A stretch of DNA of 8,437 nt from positions 1 through 8,437 of the forward strand of contig JAKSBB010000832.1 of assembly GCA_022361315.1 (NCBI GenBank), read 5' to 3'. Source of the stretch: Desulfobacterales bacterium. GTDB lineage: Bacteria; Desulfobacterota; Desulfobacteria; Desulfobacterales; Desulfobacteraceae. The notes under the pieces were generated by a model. That model had not been told where the DNA came from and ran no database searches. It saw only the letters and a program-made list of their open reading frames with translations. The position numbers and the translations under genes are program-made. Shown here piece by piece: positions 1 through 5,710 of the stretch (its first letter is position 1; each line of letters begins with the position of its first letter).

Positions 1-1
1 A

Positions 2-733
2 CTCATGTGGAGCCCGGGAATGTCAGCGCTGGCAGGTACCGACTGGCTCAACCAGGGAACAAAATTGTTGGATTCCCTGAACAGTGGTAGCAGCAATGGC
101 GGTGGAAATAATGCCATAGGTTCCGTGGCAGGCCTGTCCACAGCAGACATTACGGCCGGACTGAAACAGGCCCTGGAAAAAGGCGCTGTAGCTGTGGTCA
201 ATCAGCTCAGCACACAAAACGGGTTTAACCTGGACAAAAATATACACATCCCCCTGCCGGACAGTCTGGCGTCGGTGAAATCCTTGCTGACCAGTGCCGG
301 CTTCGGTGGATTGGCAGATGATGTGGAGCTGAAGCTGAACCGGGCGGCGGAAGCGGCAACCCCAAAAGCAAAGGCACTTTTTCTGGATGCCATTACCCAG
401 ATGTCCTTTGAAGATGCCAAGTCCATCCTGAACGGGGCGGACGATGCCGCCACCCAATATTTCAAGGAAAAAATGTCCCCGGGACTTGCTGCGGCCATGA
501 AGCCGGTGGTGGATAACACTCTCGCCCAGGTGGGAGCGGTTCAGGCCTACGATGCCATGATCGGGCAGTATAAAAGCCTGCCCTTCGTACCGGATGTAAA
601 GGCGAACCTGACCACCCATGCCGTTCAGAAGGCCATGGACGGGATCTTTTACTATCTGGCCCAGGAGGAGAAGGCCATCCGGCAGGATCCGGCCAAGCGG
701 ACCACGGAACTGCTGCAGAAGGTGTTTCAATAA
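2..733 (+). CDS. DUF4197 family periplasmic protein, 5' end outside window
   Basis: The C-terminal about 180 residues fit the DUF4197 family, whose molecular function is unknown. Recognisable pieces are an IHIPLPDSL segment, an ELKLNRAAEAA segment, the FEDAKSILNGADDAATQYF core, a SLPFVPDV segment and a C-terminal RTTELLQKVF. The reading frame is open to the window's left edge. The first visible ATG (base 5) begins MWSPGMSALAG, which looks like the end of a signal peptide with an Ala-Leu-Ala cleavage site rather than a true N terminus. The start therefore most likely lies upstream and the protein is probably exported to the periplasm. There is no lipobox cysteine. A glycine/serine/asparagine-rich linker (SGSSNGGGNN) follows the cleavage site, before the conserved domain. 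An intrinsic terminator 35 bp after the stop shows the gene ends its transcription unit. The family call is firm; the function is unknown. Confidence 0.9.
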   Translation, partial: LMWSPGMSALAGTDWLNQGTKLLDSLNSGSSNGGGNNAIGSVAGLSTADITAGLKQALEKGAVAVVNQLSTQNGFNLDKNIHIPLPDSLASVKSLLTSAGFGGLADDVELKLNRAAEAATPKAKALFLDAITQMSFEDAKSILNGADDAATQYFKEKMSPGLAAAMKPVVDNTLAQVGAVQAYDAMIGQYKSLPFVPDVKANLTTHAVQKAMDGIFYYLAQEEKAIRQDPAKRTTELLQKVFQ

Positions 734-768
734 TTGGTCTTTGAATTAAAACCTGTCAGTTGATATAG

Positions 769-802
769 AAAAGGGGTGTCCGAAGCAAAGGATACCCCTT
801 TT
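769..802 (+). terminator. Intrinsic terminator after the DUF4197 gene
   Basis: A 13-bp inverted repeat has arms at 769-781 and 790-802 and an 8-nt loop; one position is a G-U wobble. The GC-rich core (GGGGTGTCC with GGATACCCC) is flanked by four As on the left and four Ts on the right, the classic rho-independent form. It separates the DUF4197 gene from the nuclease gene, so the latter needs its own promoter in the 40 bp that follow. I could not identify that promoter convincingly. Confidence 0.85.
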
Positions 803-849
803 ACATTTTAGGTGTTTGATAATCTGTTTTTCTGGAAAGGAAGGTGCTG

Positions 850-2424
850 ATGGTGGAATTCGGTTTTCTGGGAGCAGCGGGCGAAGTGACCGGCTCCATG
901 CATGTATTGGACACGGGAGATGATAAGATTTTACTGGACTGCGGGATGTTTCAGGGGCGGCGTAAGGAGGCCCATGAGAAAAACAGAAAATTCCCCCTGG
1001 CACCTGAAAAAATTTCATCCATGGTCCTGAGCCATGCCCATATCGATCATTCCGGCAGAATTCCCATGCTCACCCGCAAGGGATTTACCGGAAGAATCAT
1101 TACCACAAGACCCACCCGGGATGCACTGGATTATATGCTTCTGGATTCCGGTCACATCCAGGAATCCGACGCCCAGTACCTGAACTATAAGTCCCTGAGA
1201 GCCTTTCTTTACGAAGCCGAACAGTCCAAAAAGAAACAGACGCTTTCCAACCGGGACAAGTCCAAGATAAAGAACCTGCTGAAGAAAAGCCCTTATGAAC
1301 TGGACGTGGCATCCATCGAGGCCCTGCAAAAGGAACACGGGCTGGAGGTGGTGTCCCCTTTATACACCATGGAAGAGGCCCGGCAGTCCCTGACCTACAT
1401 CGACGGTTATCCTTTTGGCACGGAGGTGACCATCGGAAAAGACACCACGGTGAAGTTCTACGTGGCCGGCCATATCCTGGGCTCCGCCTTTTCCCTGATT
1501 ACGGTAAGGCGTCCGGAACGAACCTACCGAATATTGTATACCGGTGATGTGGGGCGGTTTGACAAACCCATTCTCCGTGACCCCACCCTGACCTTTGATG
1601 AGGAAGACCTCGATATTGATCTGCTGATCACCGAGAGTACTTATGGTGACCGGGAGCATGACCCTGTGGAAGACTTGGGGGACAGCATGAAGCAGGTCCT
1701 CACACGCACCGTCGAGCGGGGCGGTACATTGATTATTCCCTCATTTGCCTACGGGCGGACCCAGGAGCTGATCTATATCCTTCACGAGCTTTACGAAGCC
1801 GGCAGCGTCCCCAGGGTGCCCATCTATGTGGACAGCCCCCTGGCTTCCAACATCACAACGGTGTTCGGAGAGCACCCGGAAGTTTATGACCGGGAGACCC
1901 ATGAGGCCTTTTTGGAGAAGGGGCTGAATCCCTTCTACTTTGATAAGATCAAGTTTGTGGAAACCGTAGAGGAATCCATGAATCTCACCCGGGACAACTC
2001 GCCCCACGTGGTAATCTCCGCCTCAGGTATGTGTGAGGCCGGCAGAATTCTCCACCATCTGCGGTATAAAATCCACGACCCCAAAAACACCGTTCTGCTG
2101 GTGGGCTACATGGCGCAGCATACACTGGGCCGGCGGATCGAGGAGTTGGGACACTCAAACGGTAAGGGTAGGGATGCCGCCCCGGAAGTTAAAATTCTTG
2201 GGAAATCTTATCCCCTGCGCGCCGGTGTGGAAAAAATCGGGGGCTTCAGTGCCCATGGTGACCGCCATGAACTCATGCGTGTCATCACCGAATCCAACCT
2301 CAGGGTGAAGCAGGTGGCCGTGGTTCACGGGGAAGCTTCCCAGAGTGACGCCCTTGCCCGGCGGCTGAATGAAAGGGGATTGAGTGCCTTGGTGCCTATG
2401 CCTGGAGATCGTATCCCGTTGTAA
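850..2424 (+). CDS. MBL-fold beta-CASP RNA nuclease (RNA-metabolising metallo-hydrolase)
   Basis: The protein has 524 residues from the chosen ATG. It carries the whole metallo-beta-lactamase plus beta-CASP signature: HAHIDH (His62, His64, Asp66, His67), AGH (His208) and TGD (Asp233) as di-zinc ligands. The beta-CASP motifs are ESTYGDR (Glu262), SGMCEAGRILHHL, GGFSAHGD (His469) and VVHGE (His493). Family members, such as Thermus TTHA0252 and eukaryotic CPSF73, cut RNA as endo- and/or exonucleases in the cytoplasm, so a role in RNA processing or decay is likely. No KH domain is present, unlike archaeal aCPSF1. It is longer than the usual 430-470 residues because of a lysine-rich stretch at about residues 112-166. 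I prefer ATG 850 because AAGGAAGG (837-844) sits 5 nt before it; GTG 844 overlaps that site. The gene stands alone between a terminator and the promoter of the next unit. The RNA target cannot be told from sequence. Confidence 0.92.
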   Translation: MVEFGFLGAAGEVTGSMHVLDTGDDKILLDCGMFQGRRKEAHEKNRKFPLAPEKISSMVLSHAHIDHSGRIPMLTRKGFTGRIITTRPTRDALDYMLLDSGHIQESDAQYLNYKSLRAFLYEAEQSKKKQTLSNRDKSKIKNLLKKSPYELDVASIEALQKEHGLEVVSPLYTMEEARQSLTYIDGYPFGTEVTIGKDTTVKFYVAGHILGSAFSLITVRRPERTYRILYTGDVGRFDKPILRDPTLTFDEEDLDIDLLITESTYGDREHDPVEDLGDSMKQVLTRTVERGGTLIIPSFAYGRTQELIYILHELYEAGSVPRVPIYVDSPLASNITTVFGEHPEVYDRETHEAFLEKGLNPFYFDKIKFVETVEESMNLTRDNSPHVVISASGMCEAGRILHHLRYKIHDPKNTVLLVGYMAQHTLGRRIEELGHSNGKGRDAAPEVKILGKSYPLRAGVEKIGGFSAHGDRHELMRVITESNLRVKQVAVVHGEASQSDALARRLNERGLSALVPMPGDRIPL

Positions 2425-2429
2425 ATTTA

Positions 2430-2457
2430 CAACTTTTTGCATTTCCTAACAAAGTTG
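2430..2457. repeat. AT-rich inverted repeat between nuclease stop and next promoter
   Basis: CAACTTT (2430-2436) and AAAGTTG (2451-2457) are perfect 7-bp inverted arms around 14 nt. The repeat begins 6 bp after the nuclease stop codon and ends 5 bp before the -35 box of the promoter at 2463. No T-tract follows, so it is not a standard terminator. It could be a 3'-end hairpin of the nuclease mRNA or an upstream protein-binding site for the promoter. Chance occurrence in AT-rich DNA is also possible. Confidence 0.35.
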
Positions 2458-2462
2458 ATGCC

Positions 2463-2491
2463 TTGAAAAAAAGTGATGTCGGTATTATACT
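2463..2491 (+). promoter_or_regulatory. Sigma70-type promoter for the small cysteine-rich genes
   Basis: TTGAAA (2463-2468) and TATACT (2486-2491) are separated by exactly 17 bp and match the -35 and -10 consensus at 5 of 6 positions each. Transcription would begin near base 2498, giving a leader of about 73 nt ahead of the 58-aa gene. This is the best promoter match I found in the window. The sequence match is direct; activity is inferred. Confidence 0.7.
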
Positions 2492-2511
2492 TGTGATTAA
2501 CACCCCGGTGC

Positions 2512-2525
2512 TACAACCGGTTGTA
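2512..2525. promoter_or_regulatory. Perfect 14-bp palindrome, candidate operator
   Basis: TACAACCGGTTGTA is identical to its own reverse complement. It is centred about 20 bp downstream of the predicted transcription start. Even-length palindromes with a central CG are typical of LacI-family operators, and a site just downstream of the start is a usual repressor position; the identity of any regulator is inference. The left half can alternatively pair in RNA with CCGGT at 2505-2509 (ACCGG at 2516-2520, 6-nt loop), so an RNA-level role is also possible. Confidence 0.5.
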
Positions 2526-2537
2526 TAAGACCCCAAG

Positions 2538-2562
2538 CTTGCGGAAATCCACCATCCGCAGG
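2538..2562 (+). promoter_or_regulatory. Leader hairpin reaching into the ribosome binding site
   Basis: CTTGCGGA (2538-2545) can pair with TCCGCAGG (2555-2562), giving 8 bp including one G-U wobble, around a 9-nt loop. The last three paired bases (2560-2562) are the first three of the AGGAGG Shine-Dalgarno core (2560-2565). The fold would partly mask the ribosome binding site of the 58-aa gene and could tune its translation. This is a fold read from sequence only; no known riboswitch class is recognised. Confidence 0.45.
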
Positions 2563-2571
2563 AGGTGATAT

Positions 2572-2748
2572 ATGGTAAAATCAGTAAGCATCAATGCCAG
2601 GGAATGCTGTCTCAAGGAAAAAGAACGTCTGGTCAAAGAACTTTACGAATGTGACTATGGCACCACCAGTCTGGAAGAACGCTCCCTTTGTTATAAGTGG
2701 GCGGCTAAAAAAAGCGGCCAGCGCCATCGGGCGTGTATGATTTCCTAA
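2572..2748 (+). CDS. Small cysteine-rich hypothetical protein, 58 aa
   Basis: The 58-codon frame starts with ATG 6 nt after AGGAGG. The full AGGAGGTGAT (2560-2569) matches the complement of the usual 16S rRNA 3' tail, which is unusually strong evidence for a gene this short. A good promoter lies upstream and an intrinsic terminator lies 16 bp after the stop. The protein has five cysteines (12, 13, 27, 40, 55), is rich in Lys and Arg, and has no signal peptide or membrane segment, so it should be cytoplasmic. A charged, probably helical N-terminal half is followed by SLEERSLCYKWAAKKSG. The cysteines do not form a CxxC zinc-finger pattern; redox or metal binding is only possible. I recognise no family and assign no function. 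Confidence 0.72.
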   Translation: MVKSVSINARECCLKEKERLVKELYECDYGTTSLEERSLCYKWAAKKSGQRHRACMIS

Positions 2749-2763
2749 AATCCCAGCGACAAG

Positions 2764-2788
2764 AGGCCCGGTTTACCGGGCCTTTTCT
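2764..2788 (+). terminator. Intrinsic terminator between the two small cysteine-rich genes
   Basis: AGGCCCGG (2764-2771) and CCGGGCCT (2776-2783) form a perfect 8-bp GC-rich stem with a TTTA loop, followed by TTTCT. It starts 16 nt after the stop of the 58-aa gene and ends 16 nt before the start codon of the 84-aa gene. The upstream side has purines (AAG) rather than an A-tract, so it works best in the plus direction. Confidence 0.8.
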
Positions 2789-2804
2789 GAAAAAGGAGGA
2801 CAAC

Positions 2805-3059
2805 ATGGACCCCTTTGTAATGGATCATGAAACCGCCCGTGTTGTGGATCTGAATATACTGAACACCCACAATGAGAAAGGCTGTGAGGCCTGTAACCGT
2901 AAATTTAACCTCGGGGATACCGTGGTGATGGCCTGCGGGGCCTGGGAGGATGGGTGTGCCCGTCTGATCCACGAGCGGGAAGCAACCTTTGATCCCAAAA
3001 CCCGGATCTGGTATGAAAGAAAATATTACCGGTCCCTGAAAGGTGAGAAAATAAATTGA
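2805..3059 (+). CDS. Small putative zinc-binding protein, 84 aa, unknown function
   Basis: The ATG at 2805 lies 5 nt after AAGGAGG (2793-2799), so I prefer it to the in-frame ATG at 2733, which would put the preceding terminator inside the coding sequence. The 84-residue product has a Cys27-x2-Cys30 pair (CEAC), then Cys44 and Cys51 with His56 in a CARLIHE segment. This CxxC-x13-C-x6-C spacing could bind one structural zinc, but no named family is recognised. The C terminus is basic and aromatic (WYERKYYRSLKGEK), compatible with nucleic-acid or protein contact. There is no signal peptide or membrane helix. I see no promoter of its own, so it may rely on read-through of the terminator just upstream. 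Its stop is one base from the stop of the opposing gene. It is clearly a coding frame; the function is unknown. Confidence 0.78.
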   Translation: MDPFVMDHETARVVDLNILNTHNEKGCEACNRKFNLGDTVVMACGAWEDGCARLIHEREATFDPKTRIWYERKYYRSLKGEKIN

Positions 3060-3060
3060 G

Positions 3061-3555
3061 TTAAGTCAGGGGCTGCGCTTTGACGATAGTCGTGCCCGAT
3101 CCACGGGCAATAAGGGTCAGCCCCCGTCCCACCGTATCCTCCAGTTCAAAGGGAAACCAGAGTTCATTCATATCAGGGCATGCGGCAAAAATCTGTGTGG
3201 CAAAGGCCCCCAGAATTTTTGAGTAAAACTTGCTTGCCTTTCCCCCTTCTGCCTCTTGGGTAAGATCCATAAGAAACATCACCCGGCCTGCACCTGTTGC
3301 CGGATCTGTTTCCGCAGCCAGAAACGGTGGTGACGGTTTGTCACCCGGGAAGGAGACCCGGCAGAAACTACAGGCTGAAAATTCTTTCAGTAATGTTTCC
3401 AGTTCTCCGGGGGCCAGGGTGTCCTGGCGCTGGTTGGTGCATTTACCCCGGGTCACAATAAAGTTTATATTTTTTTCCCGGATATAGGAGAGGACGGCAT
3501 TGTAAACCCGCCGGTCTCCCAGCATTCCCTGGTTGATATCTTCAAATTTCCACAT
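3061..3555 (-). CDS. Hypothetical protein, 164 aa, next to the HD-GYP regulator
   Basis: The gene is read leftward, 9 nt after the HD-GYP stop and in the same frame as it; the junction reads TAA GAA TAA ACC ATG. I see no Shine-Dalgarno before the ATG, which points to translational coupling with the upstream gene. The protein is soluble-looking with an N-terminal MWKFEDINQGMLGDRRVY. It has Cys39, a CSFC pair (62 and 65) and Cys126, and a beta-strand-like RVMFLMDL stretch at about residues 91-98. The C-terminal third (ELWFPFELEDTVGRG) resembles strands of a compact alpha/beta domain. I recognise no family. Its place after the regulator suggests a role in the same signalling pathway, but that is inference. 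A run of seven As (3470-3476 on the minus strand) lies in the KNINF region without visible disruption of the frame. Confidence 0.7.
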   Translation of the reverse strand: MWKFEDINQGMLGDRRVYNAVLSYIREKNINFIVTRGKCTNQRQDTLAPGELETLLKEFSACSFCRVSFPGDKPSPPFLAAETDPATGAGRVMFLMDLTQEAEGGKASKFYSKILGAFATQIFAACPDMNELWFPFELEDTVGRGLTLIARGSGTTIVKAQPLT

Positions 3556-3564
3556 GGTTTATTC

Positions 3565-4662
3565 TTATTCGTTATACGTGTCGCGGATGGCTTCGAAGGC
3601 CGGGCGCAGATGGCGGATGGCCCTGAAAATATTGGGGTCCAGGTGAGAGCCGGCACTCTCTTCCAGTTCCTGCCAGGCGGCTTCCGGGGAAAAGGCCTGC
3701 TTATAGGACCGTTCGGACCGCAGGGCGTCGTATACGTCTGCATAGGCCACGATGCGTCCGGGCAGGGGGATGGCTTCTCCCGAGAGCCCCCGGGGGTAGC
3801 CCTCTCCGTCCCAGCGTTCGTGGTGGGACATGGCAATTGTGGCGGCGTACTCCCTGACCTCCGCTCCCATTTTCAGTTCCGGCGGGGTCTGGGTTTTCAG
3901 GGCATAAAACTCTTCCATCCCTCTGGGTTTCATCAGGAGGATATCCGCACCGATCTTGCAATGGTGTTTCATGATTTCCATTTCGCCGGGAGTGAGCCTG
4001 CCCTGCTTGAGAAGGATGCCGTCGGGGATGCCTATTTTCCCCAGATCGTGGAGGGAGGCGGTAAGGAAGATCATTTCGATTTCCGGATCGGGCAGGCCTA
4101 ATGCCTGGGCGATCAGGCGGCTGATATGGCTGACCCGCATGACATGGTCACCGGTTTCTTCGTCCCTGAGTTCCCCGGCCTTGGCCAGGCGCCACACCAG
4201 ATCGTGGTGGAGAAATTCCAGCTCCCGGGTCCGCTTTTTTACTTTGGCCTCCAGGGTGGCGTTCTGGCGCCGCATTTCATCCTCATAGGATTTAAGGCGC
4301 AGGGCGGAAATCAGTCTGGCCACCAGGTCTTCGGGGTTGATGGGTTTGTTCAGCAGGTCTGTGGCACCGAACTCCAGGGCCCGTCGCTTGAGGTTGGTGT
4401 CTGCGTCGCCGGTCAGTACGATGACGGGGATGGTGCTTGTATGGTCGGCTTCCTGAAGGATTTCCAGGAGATCGAATCCGGATTTGCCGGGCATATTGAC
4501 GTCGGTGACGATGACATCAATGTCAAAGGCGTTGATCTTTGCCACCGCCTCATCCACGCTTTCGGCAAAGCAAAGGCGCCATTCATCCCGCCGGTGGTGC
4601 AGCATCCGCTCCACCCCTTTGAGATAATGCGCCTCATCATCCACAAAAAGCAGTCGATTCAT
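3565..4662 (-). CDS. Response regulator with REC and HD-GYP domains (cyclic-di-GMP phosphodiesterase)
   Basis: The 365-residue protein has an N-terminal receiver domain (about 1-120) with Asp8/Asp9, phospho-acceptor Asp54, Thr84 and Lys106. A coiled-coil linker (about 125-150) joins it to an HD-GYP domain (about 155-360). Expected metal ligands are present: Glu169 and His173 (ETGDH), His205-Asp206 (HDLGKIGIPD), His234, His280-His281 and Asp309, together with the DGEGYP signature. This is the RpfG-like arrangement: phosphorylation by a histidine kinase is expected to control hydrolysis of cyclic-di-GMP in the cytoplasm. Between GADIL and the SHHE motif about 20 residues (244-266) appear extra compared with typical members. 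No kinase gene is next to it, so it is an orphan regulator within this window. The start lacks a strong Shine-Dalgarno. The 164-aa gene follows 9 nt downstream and is probably co-transcribed. Confidence 0.94.
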   Translation of the reverse strand: MNRLLFVDDEAHYLKGVERMLHHRRDEWRLCFAESVDEAVAKINAFDIDVIVTDVNMPGKSGFDLLEILQEADHTSTIPVIVLTGDADTNLKRRALEFGATDLLNKPINPEDLVARLISALRLKSYEDEMRRQNATLEAKVKKRTRELEFLHHDLVWRLAKAGELRDEETGDHVMRVSHISRLIAQALGLPDPEIEMIFLTASLHDLGKIGIPDGILLKQGRLTPGEMEIMKHHCKIGADILLMKPRGMEEFYALKTQTPPELKMGAEVREYAATIAMSHHERWDGEGYPRGLSGEAIPLPGRIVAYADVYDALRSERSYKQAFSPEAAWQELEESAGSHLDPNIFRAIRHLRPAFEAIRDTYNE

Positions 4663-4744
4663 GACATCCCAAGCCCCAAAACAATACCCGCCTATAACCC
4701 AGGCGCTATTCTGCCACGGTTTATCAAAGTGATCAACGCTTTTA
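4663..4744 (-). other. Gap between LysR stop and HD-GYP start, with a small hairpin
   Basis: This 82-bp gap lies between two genes read leftward. AGGCG and CGCCT (4701-4705 and 4689-4693) can form a 5-bp hairpin with a 7-nt loop on the minus-strand RNA, followed by GGTATTGTTTTG. That is too weak to call a terminator. TTGATC and CAGAAT spaced 17 bp apart could be a poor promoter. LysR ends with tandem TAATAA stop codons. Whether the HD-GYP gene is co-transcribed with LysR cannot be settled from sequence. Confidence 0.3.
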
Positions 4745-5647
4745 TTATGCCCCGAATTCCGAGGGCTTGAGCCGGGTGAGATACTTGATCAGGGCCTTGT
4801 TCTTTTCAAAGGCCAGTTTTTCTTTCTTGATGAAGATGTTGAAGTGGTCTGCACCGGGCTGGATGCCCGGAAAGGGATCCACCAATACCTTTTCATTCAG
4901 CTCCCGGATCACTGTGTATTTGGGGACGAACCCGATGCCCAGTCCTGCGATGGCGCCGTTGATGATGCCCCGGATGTGATTGATCTGAACCACCTGTTTC
5001 AGGCAGGCCTGTTTATCTTCGGGGATGGCGGTGATGAAGTTCCGCCACCAGGCAAGCTGCTTGTCACTGGAAAGGATGTTGGTCCCTGCAAGGTCTTCCA
5101 GGGTTTTTATCCGGTGCTCTTTGAGAAAAGCGGGGGAGGCAATGGTGACGTACTGCTCCTGGAAAAGATAGAAGGTCTCCAGATTGGGCAGGGTGTGCGG
5201 CAGGCAGTCGACGATCAGGTCCACCTCGTCCCGGGCAAGGGGTTTTTCCAGGTGGTGGGAGAAGAAAAAGTCCAGATGAATGTCCGGATGTGCATCAAGA
5301 AAATCACGGATGTGGTTGATGAGAATGGTGGTGCCGAACTCCACCGGGCTGCCCAGCCGTATTCTTACCCTGGCTTCATGTCTGTACCGGGAGACTTCCT
5401 GGTCCGCCCGCTCGATTTCGTAAAAAATTTTTTCACAGGAGCGGTAGAGGGCGTGCCCGGCAGGGGTCAGGTCCAGCACTTTGCCCTGCCGGACAATCAG
5501 GGGGGTGTCCACAGAGGCTTCCAGTTTCTTGATGGCATGGCTTACGGCGGACTGGGTGACAAAAAGGCGCTCTGCCGCCCGGGTGAAGTTTTTCACTTTT
5601 GCCAGGGTAAAAAAGGTTTTCAGGTGATACAGGTCCATAGGAAACAT
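4745..5647 (-). CDS. LysR-type transcriptional regulator
   Basis: The 300-residue product has the LysR winged helix-turn-helix at the N terminus (about 4-63: NFTRAAERLFVTQSAVSHAIKKLE, split here by the turn before VTQSAVS). The family's LTPAGHALY segment and a linker helix follow, then a periplasmic-binding-protein-like effector domain (about 92-290) including GAIAGLGIGFVP. The length is standard. It is divergent from the aldehyde dehydrogenase operon, with 104 bp between start codons, the usual arrangement for a LysR regulator controlling its neighbour while repressing itself. The effector is probably a substrate or intermediate of that pathway, which is inference. The start could instead be the fourth codon (ATG at 5638), giving the family-typical MDLYHLKTF; neither start has a clear Shine-Dalgarno. 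Confidence 0.93.
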   Translation of the reverse strand: MFPMDLYHLKTFFTLAKVKNFTRAAERLFVTQSAVSHAIKKLEASVDTPLIVRQGKVLDLTPAGHALYRSCEKIFYEIERADQEVSRYRHEARVRIRLGSPVEFGTTILINHIRDFLDAHPDIHLDFFFSHHLEKPLARDEVDLIVDCLPHTLPNLETFYLFQEQYVTIASPAFLKEHRIKTLEDLAGTNILSSDKQLAWWRNFITAIPEDKQACLKQVVQINHIRGIINGAIAGLGIGFVPKYTVIRELNEKVLVDPFPGIQPGADHFNIFIKKEKLAFEKNKALIKYLTRLKPSEFGA

Positions 5648-5652
5648 GATCC

Positions 5653-5684
5653 AAATTCATGATTCTGATGAATACTATGAATTT
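5653..5684. promoter_or_regulatory. Inverted repeats in the LysR-ALDH intergenic region, candidate LysR site
   Basis: AAATTCAT (5653-5660) and ATGAATTT (5677-5684) are perfect 8-bp inverted arms 16 bp apart. A further ATGAAT (5668-5673) also pairs with the left arm across 7 bp, so there are three half-sites. The cluster lies just upstream of, and touches, the -35 box of the ALDH promoter, where a LysR activator normally binds. The canonical T-N11-A is not in register with the symmetry axis, so the assignment rests on position and symmetry. Confidence 0.5.
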
Positions 5685-5710
5685 TACTTTAGCATTCCCA
5701 TGGTTATATT
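5683..5710 (+). promoter_or_regulatory. Probable promoter of the aldehyde dehydrogenase operon
   Basis: TTTACT (5683-5688) and TATATT (5705-5710) are 16 bp apart, matching consensus at 4 and 5 of 6 positions. The weak -35 overlaps the right arm of the inverted repeat, as expected for a promoter that needs an activator. Transcription would start near 5717, about 35 nt before the start codon at 5752. Confidence 0.5.

Noticed and set aside
741..769. TTGAAT-17-TATAGA as a promoter for the nuclease gene
   Set aside because: Only 4 of 6 matches in each box and it lies upstream of a strong terminator, so its transcript would stop before the nuclease gene.
2733..2804. Upstream start (ATG 2733) for the 84-aa gene
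   Set aside because: It would overlap the end of the 58-aa gene and encode the intrinsic terminator; it has no Shine-Dalgarno, whereas ATG 2805 has an excellent one.
3470..3476. A7 run (minus strand) as a programmed frameshift site in the 164-aa gene
   Set aside because: Reading-frame change leads quickly to a stop in the +1 frame, and no stimulatory structure or meaningful alternate product is visible.
4844..5662. Long plus-strand open frame (272 codons) across the LysR gene
   Set aside because: It is antisense to a complete LysR gene with canonical helix-turn-helix; glycine/valine-rich low-information product and no ribosome binding site.
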